From positions 1 through 15,536 of the forward strand of contig JAPLPA010000207.1 in assembly GCA_026400415.1 (NCBI GenBank): 15,536 nt of DNA, given 5' to 3'. Shown here one piece after another: positions 14,006-15,536 of the stretch. Within the stretch, counting starts at the first letter, position 1. Each line of letters begins with the position of its first letter. The notes beneath the pieces are model-generated. The model did not search any database and had not been told where the DNA came from. It saw only the letters and a program-made list of their open reading frames with translations. The position numbers and the translations under genes were made by a program. Source of the DNA: Afipia sp. (GTDB taxonomy: Bacteria > Pseudomonadota > Alphaproteobacteria > Rhizobiales > Xanthobacteraceae).

Positions 14006-15198
14006 TGGCGCTTGCTTGTCCATCGCAATCAGCGCGTCAGCATCGATGCGCGGGCGCACGACCGCATATTGCCCGTCCTTGACCAGAACTTCCGGCACCA
14101 GAGCACGCGTGTTGTAAAACCCGGACTGAACCGCGCCATATGCTCCAGCCGTCATGATCGCGAGCAGATCGCCAGATTGCGGTTCCGGCAGCTCGCGGTC
14201 GAGCGCGAGATAGTCGCCGCTTTCACATACCGGGCCGACTACATCGGCAACGATGTTGCGCGCGCCCTTTTTGGCTTCGCGCACAGGCAGAATATCGTGG
14301 TGCGCTTCATAGAGCGTCGGACGAATGAGATCGTTCATCGCCGCGTCGATAATGACGAAGTTCTTGGCGTCACCGTGCTTCACGTAGATGACGCGCGTGA
14401 CGAGAATACCTGCGTTGCCGACGATCATGCGCCCCGGCTCGAAAAGTAGAGTACAGCCGAGATTATGCGTGACGCGCTTGACCATGTCGGCATAGGCGAG
14501 TGGTGCGGGTGGCGCTTCGCGATCCGCATGATAGGGAATGCCGAGGCCGCCGCCGAAATCAACATGCGAAATGGTGTGGCCGTCGGCGCGCAGCGTCCGC
14601 ACGAAATCCGTGAGCACCCGAAACGCCGCTTCGAGTGGCACAAGATCCGTGATCTGGCTGCCGATATGCATGTCGACGCCGGCGAGAACTTGTTCTCCGA
14701 CTTGCCCGTTGAGATCTTTGCATGACCGCCCGAGTCAATGTCGGGATTGACGCGTACCGAAATGCGCGCAAGACGTCCCGTCTCGACGGCCAACTTCGAC
14801 AGCAAGTCCAGTTCGGGTTCAGACTCGACATTGATGCAGAGAATATTCTCGGCCAGCGCCTGACGCAGTTCGATCTCTGTCTTGCCGATTCCCGAGAACA
14901 CGATTTTTTCCGGCGGAATGCCTGCCGCACGCGCGCGCTTGAGTTCGCCGCCTGAGACGACATCCGCCCCCGCGCCGAGTTTCGCCAGCGTCTTCAAAAC
15001 CGACTGATTGGAATTGGCCTTCATGGCGTAACACACAAGCGTGCTCACGCCCGAGAACGCCTCAGCGAATACCCGGTAGTGCCGCTCAAGCGTAGCGGTG
15101 GAATAACAATAAAATGGTGTGCCGACCTCATCGGCAAGCACGGTGAGATTCACCGCCTCGGCGTGGAGCACGCCGTCACGATACTGGAAATGATTCAT
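13997..15198 (-). pseudogene. lysA: Diaminopimelate decarboxylase, internal deletion with frame change
   Basis: LysA is the PLP enzyme that converts meso-diaminopimelate to L-lysine, the last step of lysine synthesis. From the ATG at 15198 the first part reads through AMKAN with PLP lysine K60, FSGIGKTEIELRQAL, VRVNPDI and GGHAKISTGKSENKF (to residue 171). At about 14684-14691 the frame breaks; LAGVDMHIGSQITDL resumes in another frame and continues with the glycine loop FGGGLGIPY, EPGR, the active-site Cys in GPVCESGD and AGAYGAVQSGFYNTRA, ending with APWL at TGA 13999-13997. The parts total about 400 residues against about 421 expected, so about 20 codons (usually GIP...AGVD) are missing. 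Otherwise conserved, so damage is recent or an assembly error. Its leader carries a strong hairpin. Confidence 0.88.
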
Positions 15199-15200
15199 GC

Positions 15201-15279
15201 CTAACGATCCGGTTCTGACATTCGTATCACAATTTTCCGCAGGCACCCTTTACGAATGTCAGAACCAAAGGATCGCTAG
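15201..15279. repeat. Long inverted repeat in the lysA leader
   Basis: Left arm 15201-15226 pairs with right arm 15251-15279: 16 perfect base pairs (GGTTCTGACATTCGTA), a 3-base bulge (15267-15269), 6 more (CGATCC), one mismatch and 3 more, for 25 pairs in all around a 24-base loop. It ends 2 bases before the lysA ATG, so in lysA mRNA the probable ribosome-binding sequence lies in the stem. On the plus strand a T-rich tract follows; on the minus strand no T-tract follows the stem, so it is not a terminator for the genes upstream of lysA. Confidence 0.85.
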
Positions 15280-15291
15280 AATTTTTATTTG

Positions 15292-15365
15292 CTCGTGTCC
15301 TTCGTATCCGGCGTTCGTGCCGATGGCGTTGCGGAACGAGACGAACGCCGGATGCGGGACACGAG
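15292..15365. repeat. Second inverted repeat, directly after the lipoprotein gene stop
   Basis: Arms CTCGTGTCC (15292-15300) / GGACACGAG (15357-15365) and ATCCGGCGTTCGT (15306-15318) / its complement (15341-15353) give 22 base pairs with an asymmetric internal loop and a 22-base apical loop. It begins one base after the stop codon at 15367-15369. The CTCGTGTCC end resembles dispersed palindromic repeats I recall from Bradyrhizobium-group intergenic regions; this needs a genome search. Confidence 0.8.
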
Positions 15366-15366
15366 G

Positions 15367-15536
15367 TCAATCCAGGATCGGATCGAGGATGATACGTTTC
15401 TTGGGGCCCTTAGGCGCAATGATCGACTTGTCGCTGTTGGTTGTCGTATCGTACACATTGCCTTGCGCCGTCGCTGCGGGCTGCGCCGCAGCCGAATTGT
15501 TGTCGTCAGCCTGACCCGGCGCGCCCTGATAGCCCG
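15367..15536 (-). CDS. Small lipoprotein C-terminus (LptM-like), 5' end outside the window
   Basis: The last 55 codons of a minus-strand gene are present, entering in frame at 15534 and ending at TGA 15369-15367. The sequence is a flexible Ala/Gln/Asn/Thr-rich linker (GYQGAPGQADDNNSAAAQPA) ending in IIAPKGPKKRIILDPILD. A basic-hydrophobic end with LD near the C-terminus, located just upstream of lysA, fits the small argH-lysA lipoprotein of Rhizobiales (LptM family, LPS transport assembly). The lipobox and signal peptide would lie outside the window, so this remains an inference from position and tail. Confidence 0.6.
   Translation of the reverse strand, partial: GYQGAPGQADDNNSAAAQPAATAQGNVYDTTTNSDKSIIAPKGPKKRIILDPILD

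Noticed and set aside
13840..14710. Programmed frameshifting as an explanation for the broken dehydrogenase and lysA genes
   Set aside because: Conserved residues are missing at the joins, so shifting frame would not restore a normal protein, and no slippery sequence is evident.
15201..15290. Rho-independent terminator on the plus strand (hairpin followed by AATTTTTATTT)
   Set aside because: No plus-strand gene lies upstream that it could end; the nearest plus-strand gene stops over 1.2 kb away, beyond lysA.
1..15536. Mobile elements, CRISPR, tRNA/rRNA or a defence system
   Set aside because: I looked for transposase or integrase motifs, regular spaced repeats, tRNA cloverleaf signatures and clusters of unknown genes and found none; the genes are ordinary core genes.

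Overview
This window looks like a core chromosomal segment of an alphaproteobacterium of the order Rhizobiales, most likely the Bradyrhizobium/Rhodopseudomonas/Afipia/Nitrobacter group (Nitrobacteraceae). The basis is gene content and order recalled from that group: DUF2125 divergent from a ChaC-type gene; ftsE-ftsX-YdcF-PlsC; a zinc-ribbon/DUF3426 protein next to a small response regulator; a TIGR02302/DUF4175 protein near lysA; and a small lipoprotein tail just upstream of lysA. This is pattern recognition, not a database search. I saw no phage genes, insertion sequences, integrases, CRISPR arrays, tRNAs or rRNAs, and no gap without a gene exceeds about 175 bases.

Layout. 1-795 (-): 3'-truncated DUF2125 protein. 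896-1483 (+): ChaC-like gamma-glutamylcyclotransferase. 1491-4687 (-): a four-gene unit transcribed ftsE, ftsX, YdcF-like, PlsC-like, covering division-site ABC machinery and envelope lipid or polysaccharide functions. 4862-6042 (+): zinc-ribbon membrane protein and a response regulator, abnormally fused. 6052-7254 (-): Bcr/CflA-type efflux transporter, divergent from an SDR oxidoreductase (7308-8096, +). 8105-9960 (-): an ArsR-VOC-SRPBCC-SRPBCC operon behind a clear promoter and operator-like palindromes. 10081-12603 (-): large TIGR02302 membrane protein with a Gln/Gly/Asp-rich tail. 12775-13962 (+): carboxymuconolactone-decarboxylase-like protein, then a 3-hydroxyisobutyrate-dehydrogenase-like gene. 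13997-15198 (-): lysA. 15367-15536 (-): end of a small lipoprotein gene. Two long inverted repeats fill the lysA leader.

The most unusual aspect is damage. Four otherwise well-conserved genes each seem to have lost a short internal block that I estimate at 20-35 codons, with a change of frame at the join: the zinc-ribbon/response-regulator junction (about 5722), the VOC gene (about 9300-9310), the 3-hydroxyisobutyrate-dehydrogenase-like gene (about 13857) and lysA (about 14684-14691). Family sequence resumes in another frame after each join, so these are deletions, not simple one-base frameshifts. lysA is normally required for lysine synthesis, so either the organism is a lysine auxotroph with recent gene decay or, more likely, the assembly dropped short segments.

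I did not find a convincing new multi-gene system. The best regulatory candidates are the hairpin pair before lysA, whose stem contains the lysA ribosome-binding site, the ArsR operator overlapping a TTGACA promoter, and a five-codon minicistron that could couple ftsE and ftsX translation.
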